Source of the DNA: Phallus indusiatus
Lineage: Eukaryota; Basidiomycota; Agaricomycetes; Phallales; Phallaceae
DNA length: 64,000 bases
Reading direction: 5' to 3'
NCBI GenBank assembly: GCA_027605045.1
Contig: JAQFWX010000010.1
Span: 810,879-874,878 of the forward strand
Shown here piece by piece: positions 49,903-60,885 of this stretch. Positions within the stretch are counted from its first letter, which is position 1; the number at the start of each line of letters is the position of its first letter. The position numbers were made by a program, and so were the translations under genes. The notes under the pieces are model-generated. The model made no database searches. It had not been told where the DNA came from and saw nothing but the letters and a program-made list of their open reading frames with translations.

Positions 49903-50639
49903 TAGTGATGCCGAAGTTCGGTTCGGGAACCGTTTTGAACCCGAACCGAACCTGAACCGACCCCTGGTTCAGCTTATGTAAGCCGAACCGAACCGAACCC
50001 GAACTAGTGGTTCAGGTTCAGGTTCGACCATGAGGAAATTAGGGTGAACCGGTTCGAACCGTGACGAACCGTCACACAATGTCACATAGTGTCACTGGTG
50101 TCACCAATCACCTAAGTGCTAACTCAATGTGAATTTTGTCGTGATTTTTTTTTTATTTTGGCTCTGGAGAGCTCAAAAATTGCCCAAAATGAAAATAAAA
50201 AAATATGCCAAGAATATTTTTTGAATATCTACGAGATAAGTTGGGCGCTTAAATAAGCGCCCGTATTACAAATCATCTAAATCTTCGAAATTTCGAAAAT
50301 TTAAACTGAACTGAACCAAATTGGACCTAGGCTACACTAAAATAGTTTATTTATAAGTCTAACACAGAGAATACATCTAAATTATAGGGATAATATAGGT
50401 TTGGTTCAGGTTCTGGACCTGAACTGAACCTGAACCGAATTCGAACCAAGGAAAATAACTTCAAATTTTCAGAATGGGAAAAATCAGGTTCTGAACCGGT
50501 TCGAACCCCGAACCGAACCCGAACCGGGGTTCAGCTTACATAATCCGAACCGAACCGAACCGAACCGAACATTTGGTTCGGGTTCAGGTTCGCCAAAAAA
50601 GGGGGGTGAACCGAACCGAACCGAACTTCGGCATCACTA
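49903..50639. mobile_element. 737-bp hAT-type MITE with 8-bp target duplication
   Basis: Ends are TAGTGATGCCGAAGTTCGG and its reverse complement (CCGAACTTCGGCATCACTA). The 8-mer GTACACCT flanks both sides (49895-49902 and 50640-50647). 8-bp duplications and TAGTGATGCC-like ends fit the hAT superfamily. The interior is packed with GAACCGAACC / GGTTCGGGTT subterminal words and has no coding frame. It is nested inside the Tc1-type candidate. Confidence 0.88.
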
Positions 50640-50733
50640 GTACACCTACACTTTGTTGTGGTGAGTGAGCAAGCATGTAGGCATCGGCAAGAGTCGCAAG
50701 ACTGGGTTTCAAAAGTTTTCTTTGCCTTTCTTC

Positions 50734-50946
50734 TTACACAACTGTTGAGAGAGCAAACGGGTTACACGGGGAATTGACCAGAAAAGGAAATTCGACAGTA
50801 AACGAAGCACGAGCGATAGTCGAGGAAACAGGACGCATATCAGTCCGATTCGGAGCAGCTAGCCACACTAGGCTCTCGCGACATATATGCGGCAGCCGCA
50901 GACAATTTAAAAGCTGAGTGACCCTCAGCAACAGTTTAAAAGGCAT
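50734..50946 (-). repeat. Inverted copy of a module also at 55017-55230
   Basis: About 210 bases that match 55017-55230 in inverted orientation. In that direction both have an open frame reading VTQLLNCL, RESLVWLAAPNRTDMRP, SSTIARASFT and EFPFLVNSP. Base changes are few and mostly keep the peptide. Whether this is coding is unknown. Confidence 0.7.
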
Positions 50947-51087
50947 CGCTCTCCCCCTGTTTCATACAAAAATAACCACACCTTTCCTTAAAGTCCGTTT
51001 CACAACGAGCTCGCTTTCGAGCTTTTCTTAGTTTTTCGCCTTTCCTCTCCTTACCCCAAAATCCTAGAGTCCGTTCTCTCTCGGACC

Positions 51088-51310
51088 CTCATGTATATAA
51101 AAAGACAAACATTTGACTCACAATATCATCACTTTTACAACCTCTTTTACTGCCCTTCTCGATCCTCCCGATTTAAAGTCAAAAAGCTTGTTATATTCAC
51201 TTCTACTCATTACACGACTCATTCTACTACACTATTTTACCAACTCACTCACTCTGGTTCCCTTCCGATCCTATTCTCTCCTGATATCGCGCACATCACA
51301 ACAAATAATC
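51088..51310 (+). promoter_or_regulatory. Promoter-like module upstream of the accessory gene
   Basis: TATA-type TGTATATAAAAAGAC at about 51090, then pyrimidine-rich sequence, AAAAAGCTTG, CTCTGGTTCCCTTCC and CTCCTGATATCGCGC just before ATG 51311. The same ordered words occur at 55687-55876 and 40350-40560. Confidence 0.6.
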
Positions 51311-53191
51311 ATGGGAGATAAACGCAACAAAAAGAAGTCCAAAGCTCAAAGCAATGAAAATGCACGAACAAGTTCAAGGCTATCTAAAAAGAAGGGCAAT
51401 GTTGCTGTCTCTGTGGAAGCAGAAGAGACTGTAGCAAACTTAGGTATGTCCATTTATTATTTGAATTCACAGTTTTATTTAAGCTTGAAATTTCTCAGAG
51501 GAAGAGCTTGTCAAACAGACAGGAACAATCTCTAGCACAAAGAAAGTCCGTGATTTCCATGAAGCCCCACTTTCCCAGCTGAGCCAGTTTCCTGCAATCC
51601 CAACCCGAAGGCGGCAAAACACGGAAAAAATGGACACTATAATTGCTGCCGAGTTACAAACTGAGTCTGATGAAGATGGTGGAAGGAGATCTATTGGGAA
51701 ATCATCCATCAGTTATCCCTCCATGGCTCCTGCTAAAACTGATCAGATGTGGGAAGCAGTGCATCTACCACCTCTCCCAAATTCAGAATCAGAACCAGAA
51801 CCTGACAAGAGTAAATCCAAGCAAAAGCCTAAAAAGAAGATTGAGGCGAAAAAAAAGGGATCAGCTATAAATAGTAAGTGCCTATTTGACAATGTAGTGA
51901 ATTCCGATGATTCATATTATAATAGCAATCAGATTTTGCATCCCATGTGGAGATAATCTGAACAGCGGGATTCATGTACAGGTCACCGAGTCATTTGAAG
52001 ATGTACTCAGAAAGGTACATGAGTGTATAGGTTGTCAAGAGGTTCATAAGAAACCAATTCTCGGCTACAAGATCAATGGAGTCAAAGATGCAAAGAATAT
52101 GAAACTCGACTCAGCTCAGAAATGGCAAGACCTTCTCGAAGAGCTGTTGATCATTGGAAAGGGGAAGCCAGACATGACATCTGTGAAAATCAGTATTGAT
52201 GTTCCTGCTGATGTAAGTCCTGATGCTTATTGGCACCTTATCCTAATGCTTACGAATGAATAGTATCTTGAGGACCTGAAATATACATTGAACAAAGACA
52301 AGAAAGCCAAGAGAGCCAAAGCTGGCACCAAAGTGACACAGAAGAAGCAGAACACTCAGCGCACTAATCTCAATGGATCTGAAAGTAATACGGATGATGG
52401 GGACAACACAGATGAAGATGGCAACATGACGAGTAAGGAGAAGCAAGCTATGGAAGTCCTGAAGAAGCATCTCAGTAGCTGCGAACTCTCATCTTGTCAC
52501 AACAGCCGGTGCAAGATTGACAAAAATGGCAAGCACTGTGAGATCACATGGAATAAGCTTCGTGTATGGGCGCAGGCACTAGTAAGTTTGCATTGAGTTT
52601 TTACTATATATTCTAATTTGGCAATTACAGGCCACTGGAAAGTATGGTGTTACATATAAGAAGCCCCCAAATGTCCCTTTGTTTCAAAACTTCTACACGT
52701 CATCTGATAGTGTGCAAAAAGAAGAACCTAAGCCTATCAATGCACCGAATAATATATTGGGACCTAACCATTATGCTTTTGGTATTCCTGGACAGTATCC
52801 TCCACTCTGGTATCCTCCTACAATGGTTCCGTATTTGCCTGAGTCTGAAAAACGAAAAGACTCTCCTGGAACGGCAATAACTATATCCAGTGATGATTCT
52901 GACACCACTGCATTGTATCCATTTCAAACAATGGATGAATTTTTGACAAAAGCGGCACAGCATATGGATGCTGGTGATCGGGACTTCGATACCTTCCGTA
53001 CAATTTTCAAAAACAATGGAGTTCAGCGTGTCCACGAGCTTAAGAAAATGTCACCCGAGCAATTGGAATCTACATTCCAGCTGAATTGGGGTGATGCGCA
53101 TTTTTTACATTGTCGAATCAAGAGAAGCCTTCGGGACACTCGTGCCTTGCGTGAAGGGGAAAGAGTTGCGAAGCGTCAAAAAATACAATAA
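51311..53191 (+). CDS. Accessory protein with SUMO-motif-like patch and C-terminal SAM-like domain
   Basis: Unrecognised family. Spliced exons start MGDKRNKKKSKAQSNENART (basic, nuclear-like), then VRDFHEAPLSQLSQFP, an acidic/basic stretch (KQKPKKKIEAKKKG), and a globular part RFCIPCGDNLNSGIHVQVTE..VLGYK-like, WQDLLEELLIIGKG, VKISIDVPAD. Then YLEDLKYTLNKDKK, an acidic run, and a Cys-rich module LKKHLSSCELSSCHNSRCKI..CEITWNKL. The last exon has TAITISSDDSD (SUMO-interacting-like) and a SAM-like helical end: MDEFLTKAAQHMDAGDRDFDTFRTIFKNNGV..LKKMSPEQLESTF..LNWGDAHFLHCRIKRSLRD. Stop at 53189-53191, only 76 bases from the convergent transposase stop. All joins keep frame, so it looks intact. Its link to the transposase rests on position inside shared inverted repeats. 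Confidence 0.6.
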
Positions 53192-53267
53192 GTAATACTA
53201 TTTAGCTTCTTTTATCAGTGACAGTTACAAACAAAGTCTATAAGAGTAATAAAAACATGCTATTAGA

Positions 53268-54436
53268 TTACATGTACCCGGAGTGATGCATCCAACCTTT
53301 TGCCATCTCCAGTGTGATTTGATCCAAAGCTTCATATAAAAACATGAATGGCAAATCATACTCCTTACTTGAAACTGCATCACGGAACCTTTCTCCATGT
53401 CGTCGCATGTAACCTTTCACAAAGGAGAAAGCTTCTTCAATGGGGTTCAAATTGGGTGAATATGCCGGCAGATACATGATCTTGACACCACTGAAAGATA
53501 TCAGACTCAAAATAGCCATAAAGAGAAAGTAAGATCTTACCGATCTTCACATCTTTGCCTTACACCTGACACATGATGGATCCGACAGTTGTCTAGTACC
53601 AAAACACTTCGTGGCCCTGGGTATGGGTTCATGTGCTCCAACAGCCCATCAATGTACTTTAAAAAAGAACTTCCATCATAGGATCCAATACGTATATCAC
53701 TGTAAAATATACCATCTTGTGATAGAGCAGGTAAGATGGAATACCTGAGAACTTGTGATTAGTGTTGTAAGACATGATGGGGTACCATACCTGTCTCTCC
53801 TTGGTATGCCCATCCCATCAAGCGGTAGGTTGTGCGCAAATCAATTGCGCTCTCATCTGTAAAGACGAGCTTTTCTGGGGACTCCATGCCGATTGCAAAT
53901 TGAAAAGCAGTTCGTGCTTCTTCACAATGTTCATCTGCTGCTTTTGAAAGCTGAACAATGTCAGACTCATCTAAGAATAAGTAAATATCAAAAACTTACC
54001 TTTTTCCGATGTAAACCTAATTGCTGCATTGTCTGCCAAATTGATGATATGCTCACCCGAATTCCATGCTGCGCATAGAGCTCCTCAGCCAACTCATCAA
54101 GATAGAGCTGTGGCGAATGCTCAATGAGTGAGAGAAGAAACTGAGTGTTGTTAGAACATGTTTGGCAGAAAGAACCAAGGAACATACGTGTTGGTGAAGT
54201 GGCTGCAGGAGGGGGAAACGGCCTATCTGACTGGGTTTCTTGATGACAGCTCCGAGCTCACGCCAAGACTTCAGAGCACGTTCCACTGAGCGAACAGGCA
54301 TATCCAGATCGATTGCTATTTCTGTAACTCGTTTTTGGAGTGTAAACCGCTGGTACACGATGGTGGCACGAAGATGAGAGCAATAGTGCCGCCGTTTGAT
54401 TTCAGACTGTCCGGATGTGTTGGAACAGCAAGGCAT
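53268..54436 (-). CDS. Tc1/mariner-type DD34E transposase (DDE_3), apparently intact
   Basis: Cut-and-paste transposase. From ATG 54436: HTH-type DNA-binding part (FTLQKRVTEIAIDLDMPVRSVERALKSW), a second helical region LDELAEELYAQHGIRVSISSIWQTMQQLGLHRKK, then the catalytic core LVFTDESAID (first D), YSILPALSQDGIFYSDI, SVLVLDNCRIHH (second D) and YLPAYSPNLNPIEEAFSFVK (E). Between the second D and the E lie 34 residues, the Tc1 hallmark. Four short introns (for example 54190 region, 53998 region, the join GETG|YSIL, and the join CEDR|GVKIM) all keep frame. Stop at 53268-53270. No lesion was seen, so the protein may be functional. Confidence 0.82.
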
Positions 54437-55016
54437 AATGCAAAAAAATATTCTAGGATATGTATTGATAGTCAGATATCATCGGATGACGCAGAATAAC
54501 TGTCATACCGGACTGTGTCCACAAGCCTCTACCGAAGTTTTACCAAAACCTATAAAACAACATTTTATGTGAGAATTTGCTAGATAAACTCATGAAAACA
54601 TACGTTGCAAATTTTCAAAGGAAACTGTGAACAATTGAGCGAGATATTGCAATCCGAAAATCGATGAGAACGCAGCGAGAGTGAATTTAGATGCCCGCCT
54701 TACATAATGAAAAGCGCTGTAACGAAAACATTCACCTTGCCTTTGCTGAACGTACCAGAGTTTTCATTCGACGTTCTAAAGCAAACGTTGAGATCACAGC
54801 GATACGCCAAATGCTTACGGATGTTCAAAATCTTTCAATCACCTCTCCATCATCTCGTTGGAAGAGCACGTTAGGTGACACGTTGATTGGTATGCTTCGT
54901 TATCAATTATCAGTGAAAAAAGAATTTGACTAACATGTCCAATCACGGGTATCAGCGTATTCACAATCACACTGGAAGAGACTTACTCGCCAACGCGGAC
55001 ACGGACGGGGAAGGCG

Positions 55017-55230
55017 ATGACTTTGAACTACTGCTGAAGGTCACTCAGCTTTTAAATTGTTTGTGGCTGCCGCATATACGTCGCGAGAGCCTAGTGTGGT
55101 TAGCTGCTCCGAATCGGACTGATATGCGTCCTATTTCCTCGACTATCGCTCGCGCTTCGTTTACTCTTGAATTTCCTTTTCTGGTCAATTCCCCGCCTAA
55201 CCCGTTTGCTCCCTCAACACAATTAATCTC
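55017..55230 (+). repeat. Module copy outside the right end of the Tc1-type candidate
   Basis: Inverted partner of 50734-50946, with the same open frame (LLKVTQLLNCLWLPHIRRESL..). It lies about 300 bases outside the right inverted repeat. Confidence 0.7.
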
Positions 55231-55686
55231 GTGAGGGAAAACACAGGGTTTGCGAGCTGTTGAGGATGAGAACGACTTACGAGGCGAACATGGGAACAGA
55301 CGCCGTTTACCTGTGCTGCACAGCCCAGCGCAACGAGCTAATTTGTGGTCAATAAAACTCGAATCTCGATATATGCGTGTGCCACGGACGAAGAAAGCAT
55401 TGGAAATTCGCTACAAGACGATTCCGTGTTACGGAGTAGCAAATTAAATGGGATTATTAAGGGAAGAATGCTCTAATCTCTTTAAATTCAATTCCGTCTT
55501 TCCATTTTCTCCTTTTCTTACAAATTTATGCCTATGCGAAGTGATTTTGACTACTTTTGACTAGTTTACATTTTATTTAACAGCTTTCTAAACTCCTTTT
55601 GTTCGTTTCCTTGTTTTCCTTGACATTTTGACCCTGGGGCGCGAAATCCGTAGTTATTTAGCTTAGTAAAACACTCTCCTCAAATT

Positions 55687-55876
55687 GTATATAAAAAGAC
55701 GTCGTTTTCGACGCAGAATAACATCTCATTATCCCTTGTTTACACTCACTAAAGCCCTCTTTTGCGAAAAGCTTCTCTTTATTCTCAAAACTACTCTACA
55801 ATTTCCCTCCTACACACTACACTGGTTCCCTCTCCATCTCTGCCTACTCCTGAGACGCGCTCTTCAGAGCGTGACA
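55687..55876 (+). promoter_or_regulatory. Promoter-like module, third copy
   Basis: TGTATATAAAAAGACGTCG, then AAAAGCTTCTC, ACTACTCTAC, CACTGGTTCCCTC and CTCCTGAGACGCGC, ending at an ATG (55876). It parallels the modules at 51088 and 40350. Confidence 0.55.
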
Positions 55877-56121
55877 TGCTGCAAACTCCCAATCAAATTC
55901 TTCCGATGATCCAAAAGGTAGACCATCAACTCAGTGCAGACCGCTCACAAGTACCGTGGTCATTAACACTTCCTATCCGCCCCATCCAACAAACACGAGC
56001 ATCTTGGGGAATAAATAGGAGTAATAAGCCAATAGTTGCGGCGATGCGAAGTCGTTCTGTAGATGCAGTGAGTAAGATAAGGTATGAACCTCAAGATACA
56101 AGCAATACGAGCTATAATTGA
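55876..56121 (+). CDS. Short frame behind the third promoter-like module
   Basis: An 81-codon frame starting MLQTPNQILPMIQKVDHQ. No recognised domain. It starts at the same position relative to the module as the accessory gene at 51311, so it could be the remnant of a gene driven by the module. Confidence 0.25.
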   Translation: MLQTPNQILPMIQKVDHQLSADRSQVPWSLTLPIRPIQQTRASWGINRSNKPIVAAMRSRSVDAVSKIRYEPQDTSNTSYN

Positions 56122-56949
56122 AGACCAAGAGCGTTCGGTATTTTGTCAATAAATGGCATACGTTTCTCAGCAGAACAAGCAACATGGTTGGAAAGTAAGA
56201 CTAGGAGAATATGGCTGATCGCGAACAAGGGACTGGTGGGCCGAAGACAGGACAAGCGATCTAAAAATGAGTTCTGAAAAAAGATGTCATAGTCAGTGAC
56301 TTAAGAGCATAGCACGCACTGCGCTCGCTAGGAAAAAAGCGACACATCCGGTTCGATTTTCAGCTCTGTCTTAATTCCTGCCGCTGTCTTCATTTGCAAT
56401 GTAATATGATTTTATAGTTATCTTTGTAGAAGTGATAGGCTTGCAGTAAAAGAAGTTCTTACCTCAAACTAACATGAAGTAAAAGCGAATTCGATACTCA
56501 TAGCTGTAATTAAGGGAAGGTGCCTGAGAGGATAAGAAAATGGCCGACTTTCATAGGACAGGTGATGCTTGCGTCCACCCACATAATTGGATTATACGCA
56601 TTTTACGGATGTCAATTACGATGATTGGGCATATTTTGGGTGTTACCGTGCAAACTCAATGCAGAGGCCTGAGGCGGTAGGAAGAAAAATGCTTGCACAA
56701 CTCCATTTACATCTCCCGGCACATTGGTGATGAGCTACTTGCAAGATCTATTGTTGTCAAGTTGGACCAGATAGTCACTTACACGTTCAGAATCTTCAGA
56801 TGCAAGAGTATAGCACCTTAAGAATTGATCCAGCCTCAAGGCCTCACGCGCCATATCTCGTTTGTGAGAATTTGAGACACATTAGATAGCATGATGCTCC
56901 TTCAGGATAACGGTACGATAATACTTTTTTCAGCATGCTGTTAGACAAG
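56122..56949. other. Intergenic, probably repeat-derived
   Basis: No gene or repeat family was recognised. Confidence 0.4.
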
Positions 56950-56954
56950 GAGTC

Positions 56955-57350
56955 TGTCAGGGTACGCTATCACCGTCTCTCATTTTCCTGATTATTACCA
57001 TCGGCATCACTTCATTTCTATTCCATTTATTATTTCCGTGTCTTACTTTTACTTTCCGCTTCCTTGTTCTGTCTCTATTTCACTTTCTCTACTCGCGTGC
57101 GTCGCGCGCTCATACCCGGCGTGATGCCCGTGACATCACGTCGCTTAGGTTCGGCTTGGGCGCCTGGCACTTAGCTGTGCCAGGGCCGCATGCCGCGTTG
57201 TCGTTTTATGTATATAGTAGCTGTACCTAGAGTGAGGGTCCCTAAGCTTGTTCTCTTAGGATCCCCTCCCTCTAGGTGAGTAGTTAGTATTTTCCCAATA
57301 TATATCTCTTAGGATCCCCTCCCTCTAGCCTGAGCTGAGTAGCCCTAACA
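56955..57350 (-). repeat. Solo LTR (396 bp), family A, reverse orientation
   Basis: Runs TGTCAGGGTACGC to GAGTAGCCCTAACA and is the reverse complement of the LTR at 62575-62972. Flanked by a perfect 5-bp duplication GAGTC (56950-56954 and 57351-57355). No internal retroelement sequence adjoins, so it is a solo LTR left by recombination. Confidence 0.88.
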
Positions 57351-57539
57351 GAGTCACTGACGCAAAAAATAACACTAGTCAGTTATTCACAGATGAGAAA
57401 GAAACAATGCGCACATTCTAATAACAGTCCAGCGATACTAGTGACTATTCGCGCGACCCACTCCAGACCTCCGCTCTTCTTCTCAAAAGATTGATATCCC
57501 AGAGAGACTGTGTTCAAATATCGGACTGTTTGAAGTTTA

Positions 57540-57795
57540 CCAACAAGCAATTCGAGCACAGACGGTCTTCTAGTTCATTGAAGCGTAACAAAAAACAAGC
57601 CTGGAAAAACTGTTGAGTGAAGTTCTGAGGAGCTTCGGTCAAAAGACATGTATTAAGTATAGCTAGACAAACGTACCTGAGGAGCTTCGGTCAAAAGACG
57701 AAGTCTTTTGGCCGGCGCCTCAGGTCTCTATGTACAGTGCGTTATGTAATGTAATATAGATTCTAATCTATGGTGACCGCGTCGTAACTCCAACA
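57540..57795 (-). repeat. 3' LTR of the Copia remnant (inner edge sure, outer edge uncertain)
   Basis: On the minus strand, a polypurine tract (ATCGAGGGGGAG) after the pol stop is followed directly by TGTTGGAGTTACGACG, the usual start of a Copia LTR; the edge is at 57795. A repeated unit GAGGAGCTTCGGTCAAAAGAC occurs twice inside (about 57629 and 57682). The outer end was not found. Confidence 0.6.
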
Positions 57796-57810
57796 CTCCC
57801 CCTCGATAGG

Positions 57811-60515
57811 TCACGTAGTAAGACCTAATAGATCTGTCATGATCAACACTTTTGGCCGTCCGAGGCTCTTCGTTAAAATGTCTGCTGGCATCTCGCCCGT
57901 TGGGATGTACTCGATCTGAATGGATTTTCTTTCGACCTCGTCGCGAAGCCAGTAGAAGCGCAAATCTAGGTGTTTGACCCGCCCATGGTGATCTGGATTC
58001 TTAGCAACTGATAACGCCGACTGATTGTTGATATATAATGTAGATGGTGAGTTAATCTCATACCCTAGTTCTTTGAAGAGGTTTCTGAGCCAGAGTATTT
58101 CTTGCGCAGCTGACACCGCTGCAACATATTCGGCTTCTGTCGTTGATAGAGTTACGAATGGTTGTAAACGGCTCATCCAGCTTATTGCGCCTGTGCCCAT
58201 TTTGATCACAAATCCTGATGTAGATCGACCGTTATCTGGGTTGCCGCCATGGGAAGCGTCACTGTAGGAGACAAAGAGTTCGCGCGATTTGGCATCTGGT
58301 GCGTATTTTAGTTTGTAGTCTTTCGTTCCTTTGAGGTAACGCAGTAGATTTTTAAGTGCGTTCCAATGCTGTGGTCTGGGCGATTTACTGAATCTGGATA
58401 ACACGCCGACCGCATATGCAATGTCCGGGCGCGTTGCTATTGCAAGGTAAGCAACTGCTCCGAGTATATTTATGTATGGGACGTTCCTCATTTCTTCTCT
58501 TTCTTCATCATTAGCGGGTCCCATTGATGAAGAAAGTGTAGTGTTAGGGTCTAGTGGCGTTGATAGAGGTTTGCAGTCTGACATGTTGGCACGATTTAGG
58601 ACATCAAGGATGTACTGGTGCTGTGATAAGGTGAGCGTCCTGTCTTTTCAATTGCGTTCGACTTTTACTCCTAGTAGGTAACTCGTCTCCCCCAGGTCGC
58701 GAAGCTTGAAGTGGTCTTTTAATTGACTTATGAGTTCCTGAATTCGCGCCATGTCCTTTCCGGCTATCGTGATGTCGTCGACAAAGACCGGGACCATTAC
58801 ACGGTTTTTGTCGTTCTCACGGCTGTAAACCCAAACACTGTGTTCACACCTGACTCTTGTGAAGCTTTTTGTGCCATTCCCTTCCCGCTTGCTTGAGTCC
58901 ATAAAGCGCACGTTTCAGGCGTAGTGCGTGTGCTTTATCTGCTGTCTCAAAACCTTCGGGTTCTTTCATATAAACTTCTTCTTCAAGTTCTCCATTAAGA
59001 AATGCTGATGATACATCTACGCTTCTTAGTTCTAGATCCTCCAATGCAGCAAGAGCAAGAATAGCGCGGATGGTTGCCCACTTTGGTGTAGGGGAGAATG
59101 TTTCGGTAAAGTCGAAACCAGGTCTTTGCGCATAGCCTCTTGCAACTAATCTAGCTTTATAGTGTTCGATGGATCCGTCGGCATTTCGTTTTATTTTGAA
59201 GACCCAACGGCTACCGATTGCTTTTTGGTTTGGTGGGAGTCTCACTAATTCGAAAACACCGTTCTCAGCTAAGGCTTGCATTTCATCTAGCACGGCATTG
59301 TACCATTTGTCGGCTTCTTGTTTTGGTCGTGCAAGTGCTTCTGCAAGTGTTTTCGGTTCGTTGTCATGACCGGACGTTGACAACGCACACTCTATCCGGA
59401 GGTTGAACGCAGCTTCAAGGGCTTCTGAGAATGTAAAGTACACTTCATCCTCATTCAGGGTTGCTATACTTGCATTGACCTCCACATCATCCTCAGCAGG
59501 CTCTGGTTGGACCACCTCTTCTAGTTGTTGTCTATTACGCTGGCGCCAACCCCGTCCTGTGTTTTCTTCCGGCATTATGAGGCCATGTGGGCCGTATCTT
59601 GGTTCGAAGCGGGCGCGTGGTGGGCTTGATGATCTGGATGATGGGAGACTGGGAAGTGGTGTCAAGGGTGATTCAGGTGCTACAACTGGTGTATTTGGAA
59701 CTGGTGGGTCGTCAACTTCAGGTAATGCCGTGTCGGGATCCTCATCTAGATATTCTCCCCCACGATAAGGAATTTCTGAAGGGGCGACTCCCCCTGGTTT
59801 AGCATCGGGTTTGTAGGGTAATGATGGGATCATTTCCTTGATAGGGTCATTCAAGTGTTTTGTATTTCCAAGGAAGACACGTTCATCAAATAGAACATGA
59901 CTTGATTCTATCATTCGCTGGGTTTTAGGATTGAAGAGGATGTAGGCTTTCTTGTCTGTGCTGTAACCAACGAATGTACATTTTATTGCATGTGAATCAA
60001 GATTGCGCCGCTTTGACTTTTTGACTAGGGCATATGCCAGGCACCCAAACACTTTTAGATGAGATAAGTTTGGTTTTCGTCCCGTCCATTTTTCATATGG
60101 TGTACTTTCCGGGGAAGTACTGGTTGGACATCTATTTCGCACATGTACAAATGTGGCTACTGCCCTCCACCAAAATGAAAAAGACAGTCTAGACTCCACT
60201 AGAAGTGTGACGCATCCTTCGATGATAGTTCTATTGACACGTTCGGCTACCCCGTTTTGGTATGGTTCGTCGGTTTCTGTATGTCGCCGTTGAATACCAT
60301 GTTCTTCACAGAATTTAATGAAATCCTTTCCCATGTATTCACTGCCTTTGTCATCTTGGAATTTGATGATTTGGAGGTTTGGATTGGCATTTTTGGCATA
60401 GGCTTTGTATGCTTTGAATGCAGCAAATGCTTCGCTTTTCTGCCGGAGGGGATAGACCGCCCAAAATCGAGAGGAATCACTGTAACGGATCCACCGCATG
60501 TGGTGGATTGAGTAT
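57811..60515 (-). pseudogene. Ty1/Copia pol remnant (integrase to RNase H)
   Basis: Reading on the minus strand: the integrase core (KFQDDKGSEYMGKDF, HTETDEPYQNGVAERVNRTI), the GKR-like linker WTGRKPNLSHLKVFGCLAYA, the reverse transcriptase (GSRWVFKIKRNADGS, KARLVARGYAQRPGFDF, DVSSAFLNGELEEEVYM, PVFVDDITIAG with the VDD motif) and RNase H (FVSYSDASHGG, LSTTEAEYVA, HLDLRFYWLRD), ending ADILTKSL..LLGLTT, stop 57811-57813. Lesions: the 5' part (gag, protease, early integrase) is missing at about 60515. There is a deletion with frameshift near 58870-58895 (KKL|FTRVRCEH). There is an in-frame TGA at 58648-58650. Confidence 0.88.
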
Positions 60516-60885
60516 ATGCCACTTAGGCATATGCAGAGGGCGAAGCCCTCTGCAGTAATTACTATTATTACTTCTAATAATAGAGGCGCTTAACGCCTCT
60601 GGCTCGCTGTGACGCGGCAAGCCATTATGTAATAACTGTACATTAGTAGTAGCTACGCGCGTGCTGATTCAGCACGCGCATTTTGTTTTTACACCATAAT
60701 AATACAGCACCCTTGGTCTGTTATATTGGTGTGAAGACTACAGCGTGATAAAACTTGTGTACCGTACGTGGTACACTATAAAAAGTAATGAAATGTTACA
60801 TCTTTTTTAACACCAAAGGCGTTAAAAACAACCCGCCGCTGTATTAAGCAAGCGAAATTAACCCTTCCTATTGCAGGAGGATTCA
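60498..60885 (+). other. LTR/leader-like sequence of the Gypsy-type element
   Basis: Begins TGTGGTGGATTGAGTATATG where the Copia sequence stops, which suggests an LTR start. It holds three hairpins (GAGGGCGAAGCCCTC, TATTATTACTTCTAATAATA, GAGGCGCTTAACGCCTC) and a TATA-like CTATAAAAAG at about 60777. It leads to the gag ATG at 60886. The LTR 3' edge and primer site were not located, and its partner LTR is outside the window. Confidence 0.5.

Larger units (their letters stand above)
49601..54719. mobile_element. Candidate two-gene Tc1/mariner-type element
   Basis: A perfect 26-base inverted repeat beginning CAGCGCTTTTCATT occupies 49601-49626 and 54694-54719, with TA directly outside both ends (49599-49600 and 54720-54721), the Tc1/mariner target. 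Inside are a DD34E transposase gene (53268-54436, minus) and a convergent accessory gene (51311-53191, plus). A hAT-type MITE is nested at 49903-50639. Caution: weak inverted similarity seems to continue outward beyond the 26 bases. Also, a repeat module inside the left arm recurs outside the right end. The true ends may therefore differ. Confidence 0.55.

Noticed and set aside
49903..50639. GAACC repeats as a telomere- or satellite-like array
   Set aside because: The repeats are confined between hAT-type ends with an 8-bp target duplication.
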